Of a stretch of 64,000 nucleotides of DNA, positions 28,265-37,011 are shown piece by piece (within the stretch, counting starts at the first letter, position 1; every line of letters starts with the position of its first letter). The stretch covers positions 1 to 64,000 of the forward strand of contig NZ_JASPGD010000005.1 of the NCBI RefSeq assembly GCF_030232885.1, in the 5' to 3' direction. Under the pieces are notes generated by a model. That model ran no database searches. It was given only the letters and a program-made list of their open reading frames with translations, and was not told where the DNA came from. This DNA comes from Corynebacterium sp. MSK297 (GTDB lineage: Bacteria > Actinomycetota > Actinomycetes > Mycobacteriales > Mycobacteriaceae). A program made the position numbers and the translations under genes.

Positions 28265-30961
28265 TTAGTTCTTCAGCCACGGCAAACGATCAGCGAAGTA
28301 ATTGAATATCTGTGGCTGCAACTCGAGGAATAGTGCGAGTATCCGTGCGATAAACGCACTACCCAGCAGTGGCGTAAGCAAGTGGACCGGGTTGAAATTG
28401 CGCAAGAATTCCTGGGGCGATGAGCTTCCCCGTTCAGGCTGCTTGTCTGAATCGTTCGGGGTATCTGGCCTCTCAGGTTTTCCTGGGGTACCTGGTTGTG
28501 GCTCGCTCGGCTGGTTCGACTCGTTTGGCTGGGTCTGCTCGTTCGGCTGGCTCGGTTCTTCCGGTTCATTCGGCTCACCGGGCTGGCCAGGCTCCCCCGG
28601 CTGGGTTGGCTCATTCTGCTCGTTCGGCTGGTTCTGCTCGCTCGGGTTCGGCGCCGGGACGGTCTTGCAAGACTCCAAAGCCTCTTCCCCCACCGTGATC
28701 ACAAGCTCTTGGCTCTCGGACTTCAGTTCTTGACCATCTTTTGTTGTACCGCTGTAGCTGGCGTCGAAGGTATAGATTCCCGGATGCGAAAAAGCCCAAT
28801 GCACGTGGGTATGTGCTGAATAATGCGATTCAATCGAATAATCCTGCTTGGTGGAATCCGCCAGAATTTCGTGATCCTGCCCAAAAGACCCCTTATCAAT
28901 GAACACGCCCCAACTGGAGTCTTCCGGAGTTTCACGGGGAACAAGATTCAGAGATACCGGGCCATCGAATTGGTCCTGTACCGGAATGCCCTCGGTGTTG
29001 TAGCCAGGCCACAGGATGGCCCTGTCCTGAGCTTGCGGTAAATAATAGAACTCATTGTCTTTCTCGCCAATGAAGTTATACTTCTCAGCGCTCAGCTGTT
29101 CTGGACGCTTCCGCTTCGCATTGTCACGGATGACAAAAGCGACATCCTCTAAAGAACGCTCCATAGATTTATCTGCAGCAAGCCGCGTATCGTCTTTCAA
29201 CGCAATATCGAGACCATCTGTGGTTCGTTTACCCAGAATGTCTACATGGCCACGGTTGAGCAGGATTTTGCCCTCGCACACAGGGTGCCCAGCGTGCTCA
29301 CCATTGCTCTGTTGTTCGTTGTTCTTCGGCGGTTCGTGCTGCTCTGCATCCGGTTTGTCCGCGCCCAGATTTTCGTCACTGGCCTCTTCTATTTCTGGTT
29401 TCGGCAACTCTGGTTCCACAGAGTCATTGATCGCGCCCAAACGGAAGGTCGCCTCGGCGGCGTTTCCAGCATTGAATTTGTCTGTCACAATTCCGGAAGC
29501 AGCTGCGCGTCCGAAGCCAGCGTGCGGAATCACATCGAGTTTCAGCAAGCCATTTTCCGGTAGGTACGCTTCTTCAAACCGGAGTGTTCCTTTGCCGTCC
29601 TGAAAGGTGCCCGCCAATTCCCGGTCTGCGGTGTCTTTTTCTAACCAAGCTTCATTTTCATAGATTCCACCCGCAATCAGCCCCTGTAGCTTCGGGTCTT
29701 TCGCCTCGACGACGATTTCTCCGACCCCATTAGCCCCGGGGACGTATTTCACGGTGACCTCATCATTCGCGACCGCAGTATTCGGTGCCGGGAAGTTGAA
29801 GGTCCGCAGGTTATTGCCCTTGGGCAGTTGCTCAGCCTGCTTGTCCGAGGTGGTTGTGACCTCCGCCTGGCCAGCGGAATATGCCAACGGTGCAGAAATC
29901 CAGTGCGCCGAAGTTTCATCATCCGGGGTGAATACGGCTTGAATATCGGATTCTTGTGCGCTCAGTAATTCATCCCAGGAGGCTTTACCGTTTTCCACCT
30001 GCAGATCCGTCAGGAAATAGCCGTCGACAAATAACGTCACGGTGCCCGAAAGCTCCGGGTTTCCGGCATCGAACGAGATGGTGGAAAGTTTATCGTCACC
30101 GTCGACAGTCGGGTCCGCTTTTTTCGCAACGCTTAACCGATAATTGGCCTCTGCAAGATTTGCTGTGCGCGCCTGATTGTAGCGTTCCTGTAAAGGCTTC
30201 GTGGCCTCAGCCTTCGGCTGCTGTCCGCCCGCCTGAATTACCATTGTGCGCGGTTCGGATGCCACATAAGTACCGTCTTTACGCAGACCGCTGGTTTGAA
30301 ACTTCAGCTCATATCGGCCGGGTTTAGTGAATACGGTTCCGATGTGGTTGTGCTCTCCGGGCTCAATCGAAATGGAACGTGGCGACGATGCGCTGGTACC
30401 CAAAAGTCGCAGAACATCGATCGCTTGTCCGGACCGGTACTGCAGTTGCTCTACCTCGCCCGGACCATCCACCGACAACAGGTCTAACGAGACACGACCG
30501 TTCAGCATATCGTCGACGTTTAAGTCTTTTTCTGCACCATAACCAAGCCATGCTGGGTCTTGCCGTCCGCCCAATGGCGTTTCTGGCGAATAGACAAAGG
30601 TATCACCTGGCTTGCCCAGGTAACGCAGACGTTCATTATCCTCTACCGTGAATTGATATTGCTGCTTCTTATCAGCGCCGTCGCTGTTATAGCCCTTACC
30701 AACCCAGATCGCCGACTCTGAGAATTTGTGCGTGCCCTCGTTGTTATGTGCATACAGGTCGAAGGTTCCTGCCTCATCCCGCACAGTAAACGGCGCATCG
30801 ATGTGCTCTTTCGTGAGAATCTTTTTGCCATCATCTGGGCCAGCGATTGCTGCTGGCAGTCCAGCGAACGTCGTGCTCAAGGCCGCGGTCACGGCAATAG
30901 CCAATCGAATATTGCGTCTATGCCGTCCTGTCGCACGTGAGCGACGAATCTGTGGGGCCAT
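28265..30961 (-). CDS. Large surface-anchored protein with two repeat domains
   Basis: The 898-residue protein is a close paralogue of the 952-residue neighbour. It shows a signal peptide ending IAGPDDGKKILTKEHIDA, domain 1 with EHNHIGTVFTKPGRYELKF near residue 195, a middle beta-rich part with GTVTLFVDGYFLTDLQVENGK, domain 2 with KILLNRGHVDILGKR and AHTHVHWAFSHPGIYTFDA, and a long repeat of Pro, Glu, Asn, Gln. The C-terminal part NPVHLLTPLLGSAFIARI is a membrane segment and the last residues, DRLPWLKN, are short. No sortase motif is seen. It has its own operator/promoter cassette upstream and lies 45 bases ahead of the 648-residue gene. Confidence 0.85.
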   Translation of the reverse strand: MAPQIRRSRATGRHRRNIRLAIAVTAALSTTFAGLPAAIAGPDDGKKILTKEHIDAPFTVRDEAGTFDLYAHNNEGTHKFSESAIWVGKGYNSDGADKKQQYQFTVEDNERLRYLGKPGDTFVYSPETPLGGRQDPAWLGYGAEKDLNVDDMLNGRVSLDLLSVDGPGEVEQLQYRSGQAIDVLRLLGTSASSPRSISIEPGEHNHIGTVFTKPGRYELKFQTSGLRKDGTYVASEPRTMVIQAGGQQPKAEATKPLQERYNQARTANLAEANYRLSVAKKADPTVDGDDKLSTISFDAGNPELSGTVTLFVDGYFLTDLQVENGKASWDELLSAQESDIQAVFTPDDETSAHWISAPLAYSAGQAEVTTTSDKQAEQLPKGNNLRTFNFPAPNTAVANDEVTVKYVPGANGVGEIVVEAKDPKLQGLIAGGIYENEAWLEKDTADRELAGTFQDGKGTLRFEEAYLPENGLLKLDVIPHAGFGRAAASGIVTDKFNAGNAAEATFRLGAINDSVEPELPKPEIEEASDENLGADKPDAEQHEPPKNNEQQSNGEHAGHPVCEGKILLNRGHVDILGKRTTDGLDIALKDDTRLAADKSMERSLEDVAFVIRDNAKRKRPEQLSAEKYNFIGEKDNEFYYLPQAQDRAILWPGYNTEGIPVQDQFDGPVSLNLVPRETPEDSSWGVFIDKGSFGQDHEILADSTKQDYSIESHYSAHTHVHWAFSHPGIYTFDASYSGTTKDGQELKSESQELVITVGEEALESCKTVPAPNPSEQNQPNEQNEPTQPGEPGQPGEPNEPEEPSQPNEQTQPNESNQPSEPQPGTPGKPERPDTPNDSDKQPERGSSSPQEFLRNFNPVHLLTPLLGSAFIARILALFLELQPQIFNYFADRLPWLKN

Positions 30962-30980
30962 AACTTCTAAGCCTTTCCCT

Positions 30981-31004
30981 ATTGAAAATGAATCCGCTTT
31001 TCAG
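30981..31004 (-). promoter_or_regulatory. Second TGAAAA/TTTTCA element in the leader
   Basis: ATTGAAAATG and CTTTTCAG form a loose inverted pair in the leader between the probable -10 and the start codon. A comparable TTTCAATA stretch stands at the same place before the 952-residue gene, ahead of its AAAGG ribosome-binding site. Confidence 0.35.
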
Positions 31005-31026
31005 CAGTGGTGCCAAAATACCCTAA

Positions 31027-31043
31027 CTGAAATCAGTTTGCAA
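31027..31043 (-). promoter_or_regulatory. Operator candidate upstream of the 898-residue surface gene
   Basis: On the minus strand this reads TTGCAAACTGATTTCAG, followed by TTAGGGTATTTT, a likely -10 region. The same order occurs before the 952-residue gene (TTGCAAACCATTTTCAA, then GTAGGTTACTTT). The half sites TTG-AAA and TTT-CA resemble actinobacterial Zur-type boxes. Role inferred. Confidence 0.5.
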
Positions 31044-31116
31044 TAAGGCTTAAGGTTCCCGGTGTGCCGTACAGAAATTATGAAGAAAGGCCCCAACCAC
31101 AACCACTCGATTCCCG

Positions 31117-33975
31117 TTACTTCCCCCACTTCGGCAACCCTGGGAGGTGTTGCGCGAAAAAGTGTGCAACCTGCGGCTGCAGTTCGAAGAACAGCGCAAT
31201 CATCCGCGCAATGAACACAATGCCCAACACTGGTGCTAGCAGGTGCACTGGGTTGAAGTTTGCGAAGAAGTTTTGCAATGACCAACTGCCTGGATTGGGT
31301 TGGCTGTCCGGCTGTTTCCCATTACCCGGCTTTTCCGGCTGGCTCGGCTTCGGATCTTTCGGAGCCTCCGGATCTCTCGGAGTTTCCGGCTTAATGGATT
31401 CTTCTGGTTGCTTCGGAGCCTCTGAAGTACCCGGGGCTTCAAGCTCACCTTCTGGTTTTCCAGGGCCTGGTGCAGTCGGGCCATCTTCTGGCTTATTCTC
31501 CTGCTCTGCTTCTGGCGTCGAATCTTCCGGCTGTTTTGGCTCCTGCTCTGCTCCTGACTTCGGCATTTTACAGGTCTCTAGTGCATCGTCACCCACCGTG
31601 AGCACAAGCTCTTGACTCTCAGACTGCCACTCGCGGCCTTCTTTGCTCTTCGCACTGTAATTGGCATCGAAGGTATAAACTCCCGGCTTGGAAAATCCCC
31701 AGTGGATGTGAGTGTGCGAGGCAAAGCTTGACTCAATTGAGTGATCATTCTTGGTTGAATCAGACAAGACCGTCGGCAGATCGCCCAATTGTCCATCAAT
31801 AAAGGTTCCCCAGGTTGCGCCTTCCGGCACATCACGCGGCTGCAGATTGAGCGAGACTTCCCCATCAATTTTGTTAAAGTCAATCGCTTCAGTGTTATAA
31901 CCTGGCCAAATCACACCGGGACGCTGTGATTGTGGCAAGTGGTAGAAACCATCATCCTGCTTACCAAGGAAATCAAACTCCGCACCTTGGTGAGCTGCCC
32001 GTCGAGTCTGCTTACTGTTATCACCCACCACCAAAGCAACATCATTCAGCGAACGCTCCACGCTCTTCTTGTCAATCAGGCGGGTATCGTCTTTCAGACT
32101 AATCTCAAACCCATCGGCGTTGTGTTTCGCCAAGATATCAACATGTCCCCGGTCCAATAATTTCTTGTCGACGCACATCCCGCGCCCCTGTTGCAAAGGC
32201 GCAGAGCCTTCTGGCGACTCGGGGTTCACTGAATCTTCAGGTTTCTCCGAGGTTTCTGGAATCTCAGATGGCTTGTCGACGGGAGGCTGCTGGCCAGCAT
32301 CATCAGAAGCACCTGGGTCACTTTCCGATGCTCCAGAGGAGTCGCCAAGGTGCACGGTACCTTCGTAAGAGTTGCCACGGATAAACTTTTCAGCAATTGC
32401 CCCTCGAGCATTAGCTAGCCCATAACCAGGGTGTGGAATAACGTTCATGAACAGCACGCCTTCACGTGGTGCATACGTCTTATCGATCGTCACAAAGCCT
32501 TTGCCATTAACGATAGCGCCTTCTAATGGTAAGTCAGCATAACCACCTTCCGTATCCTCCATCGTGCGGTAGACGCCACCAGTAAACGCACCTTGGAAAG
32601 TCGGATCCTTGGCTTCTACGTAATACGTGTCGGTTAGCCCATCACCGGAGACATAACGTACGTCAACATCTTTGCTGGTCAACTGGGTGCCCGGTTCTGG
32701 AGTTCGCAGATCCCGCTTATTATTACCCTTCGGCAAAGCATCCGCATGCTGTGCACTGGTGGTTTCTTTCGACTCACCAGCAGAATATGGTAGCGGTGCA
32801 GAAATCCACCGTGGAGCAGCTGCTCCTGCAACCTCCGCAGCGCTCTCACCAGCGCCTTGAACAGTGGATTCACCAGCGACCACAGTATCCGGGGTGAAAA
32901 CAGCCTGAATATTCGACTGCTTCGGGCTCAACAGCTCATCCCAGGTTGCCTTGCCGTTTTCCACGGCAAGGTCCGTTAAGAAATATCCGTCGACGAACAA
33001 AGTGACGGTACCATTCAGGCTTTCCTTACCCGCATCAAAGGTGATCGTCGAAAGTTTGTCGTCCCCACCCGCCTTTGGATCAGATTTCGGAGCAATACTA
33101 AGCCGGTAATTTGCCGCCGCAGCATCTCCTTGCGGAGCTTTTTTAAAACGATCTTCCAATGACTCGGTTGGAGTATCCAGTGGCCGCTGTCCACCAACCT
33201 GAATTACCTGGGTGCGTGGTTCTGAAGTAACGAATTTTCCGTCGTTGGTGCGTGAGCTCACACGATAGGTCAACTCATACCGACCCGGCTTAGTAAACAG
33301 GGTGTTTAAGTGCGTGTGTTCAGCAGGTTTGATCGAAATGGAATGCGAAGAGGATTCCGTTGTGCCAACCACTCGTGCAAGATTGAAAACGTCGTTGGGG
33401 TTGTAATTGTACTGTTCCATATCCCCAGGGCCATCGACGCTGATCAAATCCAGCGCGACCCGCCCATTGTGCACATTGTCGACGTCAAGGTCACTCTCAG
33501 CACCAAACCCGTACCAAATCGGCTTGTGGTTGCTGCCGGTTGCACCACTGGGTGCTTGCACGTAGGTCTCGCCAGGCTCGCCAATGAAAACAAAATCGCC
33601 ATTATCGGGCAACGTAATTTGATATTTCGGCCTGGTTTTCGCTTCATCATCCCAGCCTTTCCCAATCCACAGGGCAGAATCGGCAAAAGCTGCTGTTATT
33701 GCCTCATAGTCACCGTCGATAATCTGATTGTATTTAGTACGAACATCGAACTGCCCATCTTTACTCACCACATAAGGCGAATCAATGTGACGTTCGGTCA
33801 AAATGAGTTTTCCATCATCAGGCCCTGCCGAAGCAGCAGGCAGACCAGCAAACACCGTGCTCAACGCCGCGGTTACTGCCACCGCGATACGAATTCGCGA
33901 ACGACGCGATCCAAACACCGTACAACGTCGCCCACGAGCGCGCACGTCGGCACGCAAGAAATCTGAAGTTTTCAC
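31117..33975 (-). CDS. Largest surface-anchored protein, two repeat domains
   Basis: The 952-residue protein starts at a GTG with AAAGG upstream. After a basic leader and ASAGPDDGKLILTERHIDSP comes domain 1 with EHTHLNTLFTKPGRYELTY, the shared middle part GTVTLFVDGYFLTDLAVENGK, domain 2 with KLLDRGHVDILAKHNADGF and SHTHIHWGFSKPGVYTFDA, a Pro/Glu/Lys-rich wall-spanning stretch with PETPRDPEAPKDPKPSQPEK, and the anchor NPVHLLAPVLGIVFIARMI. It is the first gene of the leftward cluster. The C-terminal 35 residues are nearly identical in kind to those of the 898-residue paralogue, indicating duplication. A role in capturing metal or a metal complex at the surface is inferred from the cluster. Confidence 0.86.
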   Translation of the reverse strand: MKTSDFLRADVRARGRRCTVFGSRRSRIRIAVAVTAALSTVFAGLPAASAGPDDGKLILTERHIDSPYVVSKDGQFDVRTKYNQIIDGDYEAITAAFADSALWIGKGWDDEAKTRPKYQITLPDNGDFVFIGEPGETYVQAPSGATGSNHKPIWYGFGAESDLDVDNVHNGRVALDLISVDGPGDMEQYNYNPNDVFNLARVVGTTESSSHSISIKPAEHTHLNTLFTKPGRYELTYRVSSRTNDGKFVTSEPRTQVIQVGGQRPLDTPTESLEDRFKKAPQGDAAAANYRLSIAPKSDPKAGGDDKLSTITFDAGKESLNGTVTLFVDGYFLTDLAVENGKATWDELLSPKQSNIQAVFTPDTVVAGESTVQGAGESAAEVAGAAAPRWISAPLPYSAGESKETTSAQHADALPKGNNKRDLRTPEPGTQLTSKDVDVRYVSGDGLTDTYYVEAKDPTFQGAFTGGVYRTMEDTEGGYADLPLEGAIVNGKGFVTIDKTYAPREGVLFMNVIPHPGYGLANARGAIAEKFIRGNSYEGTVHLGDSSGASESDPGASDDAGQQPPVDKPSEIPETSEKPEDSVNPESPEGSAPLQQGRGMCVDKKLLDRGHVDILAKHNADGFEISLKDDTRLIDKKSVERSLNDVALVVGDNSKQTRRAAHQGAEFDFLGKQDDGFYHLPQSQRPGVIWPGYNTEAIDFNKIDGEVSLNLQPRDVPEGATWGTFIDGQLGDLPTVLSDSTKNDHSIESSFASHTHIHWGFSKPGVYTFDANYSAKSKEGREWQSESQELVLTVGDDALETCKMPKSGAEQEPKQPEDSTPEAEQENKPEDGPTAPGPGKPEGELEAPGTSEAPKQPEESIKPETPRDPEAPKDPKPSQPEKPGNGKQPDSQPNPGSWSLQNFFANFNPVHLLAPVLGIVFIARMIALFFELQPQVAHFFAQHLPGLPKWGK

Positions 33976-33991
33976 TAATAAAACCTTTCTT

Positions 33992-34010
33992 ATTGAAACT
34001 CATTTCCAAT
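33992..34010 (-). promoter_or_regulatory. Imperfect palindrome in the leader of the 952-residue gene
   Basis: Minus strand ATTGGAAATGAGTTTCAAT pairs with itself at about 14 of 19 positions and ends just before the AAAGG ribosome-binding site. Repressor binding here would block transcription or translation start. Confidence 0.45.
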
Positions 34011-34033
34011 GAGTTTAGTTAAAAGTAACCTAC

Positions 34034-34050
34034 TTGAAAATGGTTTGCAA
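34034..34050 (-). promoter_or_regulatory. Zur-like operator candidate upstream of the surface cluster
   Basis: Minus strand TTGCAAACCATTTTCAA is followed by GTAGGTTACTTT. The operator would cover the -35 region of the promoter that reads the whole cluster. It shares about 12 of 17 positions with the site at 31027-31043. Confidence 0.5.
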
Positions 34051-34105
34051 CAAGACTGAAAACTACCTGTTCAAAGCTGCAAAACCTTACAGCTCAGCAA
34101 ACGCG

Positions 34106-34145
34106 CATGCACCCATGCACCCATGCACCCATGCACCCATGCACC
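34106..34145. repeat. Five exact tandem copies of CATGCACC
   Basis: An 8-bp unit is repeated five times without change in the gap between the surface cluster promoter and the ABC exporter genes. Exact short tandem units of this kind change copy number by slippage. Confidence 0.85.
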
Positions 34146-34169
34146 ACCGTGACGCACACTACGACACAA

Positions 34170-34205
34170 TAAAACCGGGCCCATCACCACCGTGATCAGC
34201 CCGGT
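34170..34205 (-). terminator. Terminator after the ABC-2 permease gene
   Basis: Stem ACCGGGC/GCCCGGT (34174-34180 with 34199-34205) with inner stem ATCAC/GTGAT. On the minus strand the stem is followed by TTTTATTG. It lies 66 bases past the permease stop. Confidence 0.75.
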
Positions 34206-34270
34206 CACCCGAGAAAATTCGTGCTCTAGAAAGCTGCTGTGCTTGAGAAAACTGCTATACCCGCACAGTT

Positions 34271-35953
34271 TTAATAAAAATTCCGCACCTTAGCAAAGAC
34301 TTCCGGCCACCGCTTTTCCAAGCGCTTCGCGGCCGCAGCATGCCCCAGCCAAAGCCCAGCCAGCGCAACAAGCACAGTCAGAACAACGCCAGCCCAGAAC
34401 AACGTCGGCAAGCCAGACAGCTGTGTGACACCACCATCACCGAGGTTTATGCCAACAATCATCATGATGATCCCGGGCGCGAGCGGTAACCACACCATCA
34501 GCACAGATACCAACATCATAATCAGTGCTCCAACGGAAAAACCCGATTTATCCTTCATCGGGTTGGTGCCCGGCGCGGAAACCTGGAACGGATTCCACAC
34601 TGCCAACAGCGCCGCCAACCCAGCATTCAGCAACACCGCCGAGCCCGCGATCACCGCGAGCACCACCACAGTGGTCAGCTCTGTACCCAGCATCGCCAAA
34701 ACCACCAGGTAAATCACCAACGTCGGCAGCGTAAGCAGCAACACCGCTTGCGTGCGTGCCCACAATAACGTGCGCGGCGCCAGTCCAGCGCTCATGTGCA
34801 CCCAGTTCGACGGCCCATCATAGCCCAACGCATTCGACGTCATACCGGCAGCAAACAACACGAAAAACAGCACCGCCACATAGGCCGTACCGGACTGACC
34901 ATTAATCGCGGCCAGTGCCAACACCATCACCAAAAACAAGGGCATGACTATCAGGCTGTAGGTAAAGCGAATATCACGGCGCCAATATCGCAGGGTCAGA
35001 GAGAACACTGCTCCGCTTGCCGACGCCCGCACCCCCGGTAACAACACGCTTCCCGCCGCGGACCCGGTGGCTGCCGCCCCGGAATCGCCAGTCACGGCCT
35101 GCGCATTACGTCGCAGCGCCCAGTGCCACACGCGCCACGCCACTACGCCCGTCGCGGCCGCAATTGCTGCCTGCACCAGGGCAATCACCCAGTGAGCCTG
35201 CAGTACTGCGACAGCCGCACCCGGTGCCGCACCAAACGGAGTCCATGCCACTAGTGCCAGCAAGGTATCCCACGGCAGCGAAAATTCCGAACTACCGTTG
35301 ACAACAAGGTTGAAACCGAAGATCACCACGATGAAGCCCAGGGCGCTAGCCATCGCGGCTTTCTCACTGTTCTTGCGGTTTCCGACACTTCCCAGCAACG
35401 TCGCCAAGGCTTCCCCACCAACAACCGTAATCACCAGTGAAACCAGCACAGCCGGTATCCACACCGCAATGCCCCACCCGCTGCCGTGCTGCACCAAACC
35501 AACCGCACCAAGCACGATCATCACCAACGAGTTAAAAATCGCCAGCACACCCCGCACCGTCAACAGTGAGGTCGCCGCCGCGCCGCGCAACATCATTGCT
35601 TCCGTCAGCGGCAGCACCGCCAGCCGTGCGGGATCAACTTGGTTCTCTCCGGCCGGCATAAACAACGCCGCCAGCCAGTAGCCCACCGTGCCAGCCGCCA
35701 GGCTATAGATCATGGGCATGAAATCACCATCAGCGGCTCCCAGCAGCGTAAATGCGCCGAGACCAACCAGCCCCATGAAAGAATAAAACGCGACTATTAT
35801 GGCGATGAAAATTTGCGAAGTATTCGTACTGAAATGCCGCTTCCACAACTTCCAGTGCAAGCTAGTGAATACTCGTAGCGACGGCTGCGCTGCTGTCTGG
35901 GGTGCCGCTGTCTGCGTCGCTGCTGTGTTGGTCCTTGGTGCTGTGCGGTTCAC
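34271..35953 (-). CDS. ABC-2 type exporter permease
   Basis: The 560-residue membrane protein has about 12 hydrophobic segments and no soluble domain except a short Ala/Thr-rich N-terminus. It follows the ATPase gene with shared bases (stop and start at 35953), so the two make one transporter. Features of large actinobacterial ABC-2 permeases are visible: a cytoplasmic start HWKLWKRHFSTNTSQ, a break with LPLTEAMMLRGAAATSLLTVRG, and a second half starting FSLTLRYWRRDIRFTYSL. The substrate is unknown. It has no link by sequence to the metal importer. Confidence 0.8.
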   Translation of the reverse strand: MNRTAPRTNTAATQTAAPQTAAQPSLRVFTSLHWKLWKRHFSTNTSQIFIAIIVAFYSFMGLVGLGAFTLLGAADGDFMPMIYSLAAGTVGYWLAALFMPAGENQVDPARLAVLPLTEAMMLRGAAATSLLTVRGVLAIFNSLVMIVLGAVGLVQHGSGWGIAVWIPAVLVSLVITVVGGEALATLLGSVGNRKNSEKAAMASALGFIVVIFGFNLVVNGSSEFSLPWDTLLALVAWTPFGAAPGAAVAVLQAHWVIALVQAAIAAATGVVAWRVWHWALRRNAQAVTGDSGAAATGSAAGSVLLPGVRASASGAVFSLTLRYWRRDIRFTYSLIVMPLFLVMVLALAAINGQSGTAYVAVLFFVLFAAGMTSNALGYDGPSNWVHMSAGLAPRTLLWARTQAVLLLTLPTLVIYLVVLAMLGTELTTVVVLAVIAGSAVLLNAGLAALLAVWNPFQVSAPGTNPMKDKSGFSVGALIMMLVSVLMVWLPLAPGIIMMIVGINLGDGGVTQLSGLPTLFWAGVVLTVLVALAGLWLGHAAAAKRLEKRWPEVFAKVRNFY

Positions 35954-36912
35954 TACTGCTCCCCCTTATTGTTATCGACAGCGTCGTCGGCACTAGAGCT
36001 TTTCTGTCCCGCGCCAGCCAGCCACTCCAGTGAGCCTTCCGCCAGATGGCGCCCTCCGACCAGTTCCACAAAACGCTCGCTCAAGCTAGAGCCAGCGCGC
36101 ACCTCATCCAACGTGCCGTCGGCAAGCACCTGGTTTTTGCCGATCACCGCGACGTGATCACACAACGCTTCCACCGTTTCCATCACGTGCGAAGACATAA
36201 TCACCGTGCCGGAGCTGGCAACATAGGCTTGCAGGATCTCGCGGATGGTGGTCGCAGAAACCGGATCGACGGCCTCAAAAGGCTCGTCGAGAATCAGAAT
36301 GTCCGGGCGGTGCAGTAACGCCCCGGCCAGCAGGATCTTTTTGGTCATGCCTGCGGAATAATCGACGATCAACTTGCTGGCAGAATCAGCCAGGTCCAAC
36401 GCATCCAGCAACTCACGGGAGCGCTGCGCCACCGTGGGCTCGTCAATGCCGCGGAGCAAGCCCAGGTAGTGCAAGTATTCCTGCCCAGAAAGGCGGTCAA
36501 AGACCGGCAAACCGTCGGCAAGCAGCCCATAGGAACCTTTCGCGGCATTGGCCTCTGCCGTACTACCCCATACGTTGCGCCCACACACCAGCGCGGTGCC
36601 GGCATCGGGGCGCAGCAGGCCAGTAGCCATCAGCACGGTGGTGGTTTTACCCGAACCATTCGGGCCAACGAGGCCGTAAAAGCTACCGCGGGGAACCCGA
36701 AGATTAATATCCTGCACGACGACCTTGTCGCCGTAGGACTTGCTCAAACCTTGCAGCTGTAGCGCAGCATTCTGGCTCGGTGCGGCATTCTGGCTCGGTG
36801 CGGCATTCTGGTTAGGCCCTGATTCGGACGGCTGGTGGGAAGCAGATGATTCAGATTGCACAGAAGAACGCCCACCGGAGGCAGGATCAGCGGACACTGT
36901 TGGGTCAATCAT
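35953..36912 (-). CDS. ABC transporter ATPase, ABC-2 exporter type
   Basis: The 319-residue ATPase has Walker A GPNGSGKTTT near residue 78, signature DYSAGMTKKILLAGAL, Walker B ILILDEPFEAVDP and switch His in SSHVMETVEAL. The signature SAGM rather than SGGQ is usual for the CcmA-like exporter group. The N-terminal 50 residues are Ser/Pro/Gln/Asn-rich and include QNAAPSQNAAPSQNAA, made by an 18-bp tandem unit at 36767-36812 in 2.5 copies. It is the first gene of a two-gene operon. Confidence 0.88.
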   Translation of the reverse strand: MIDPTVSADPASGGRSSVQSESSASHQPSESGPNQNAAPSQNAAPSQNAALQLQGLSKSYGDKVVVQDINLRVPRGSFYGLVGPNGSGKTTTVLMATGLLRPDAGTALVCGRNVWGSTAEANAAKGSYGLLADGLPVFDRLSGQEYLHYLGLLRGIDEPTVAQRSRELLDALDLADSASKLIVDYSAGMTKKILLAGALLHRPDILILDEPFEAVDPVSATTIREILQAYVASSGTVIMSSHVMETVEALCDHVAVIGKNQVLADGTLDEVRAGSSLSERFVELVGGRHLAEGSLEWLAGAGQKSSSADDAVDNNKGEQ

Positions 36913-37011
36913 GATTAGGCTAGGCTTTCTACTTGAGATAATAGCTTCAATTCAAAGCGTAGCAACCCAGCAGAGAAGTAAATAGAGTACTGTGCGTATT
37001 CTCTGTAGTTT

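Noticed and set aside
20316..33975. Sortase (LPxTG) anchoring of the surface proteins
   Set aside because: No LPxTG-like motif precedes any of the C-terminal helices; anchoring is by the helix itself.
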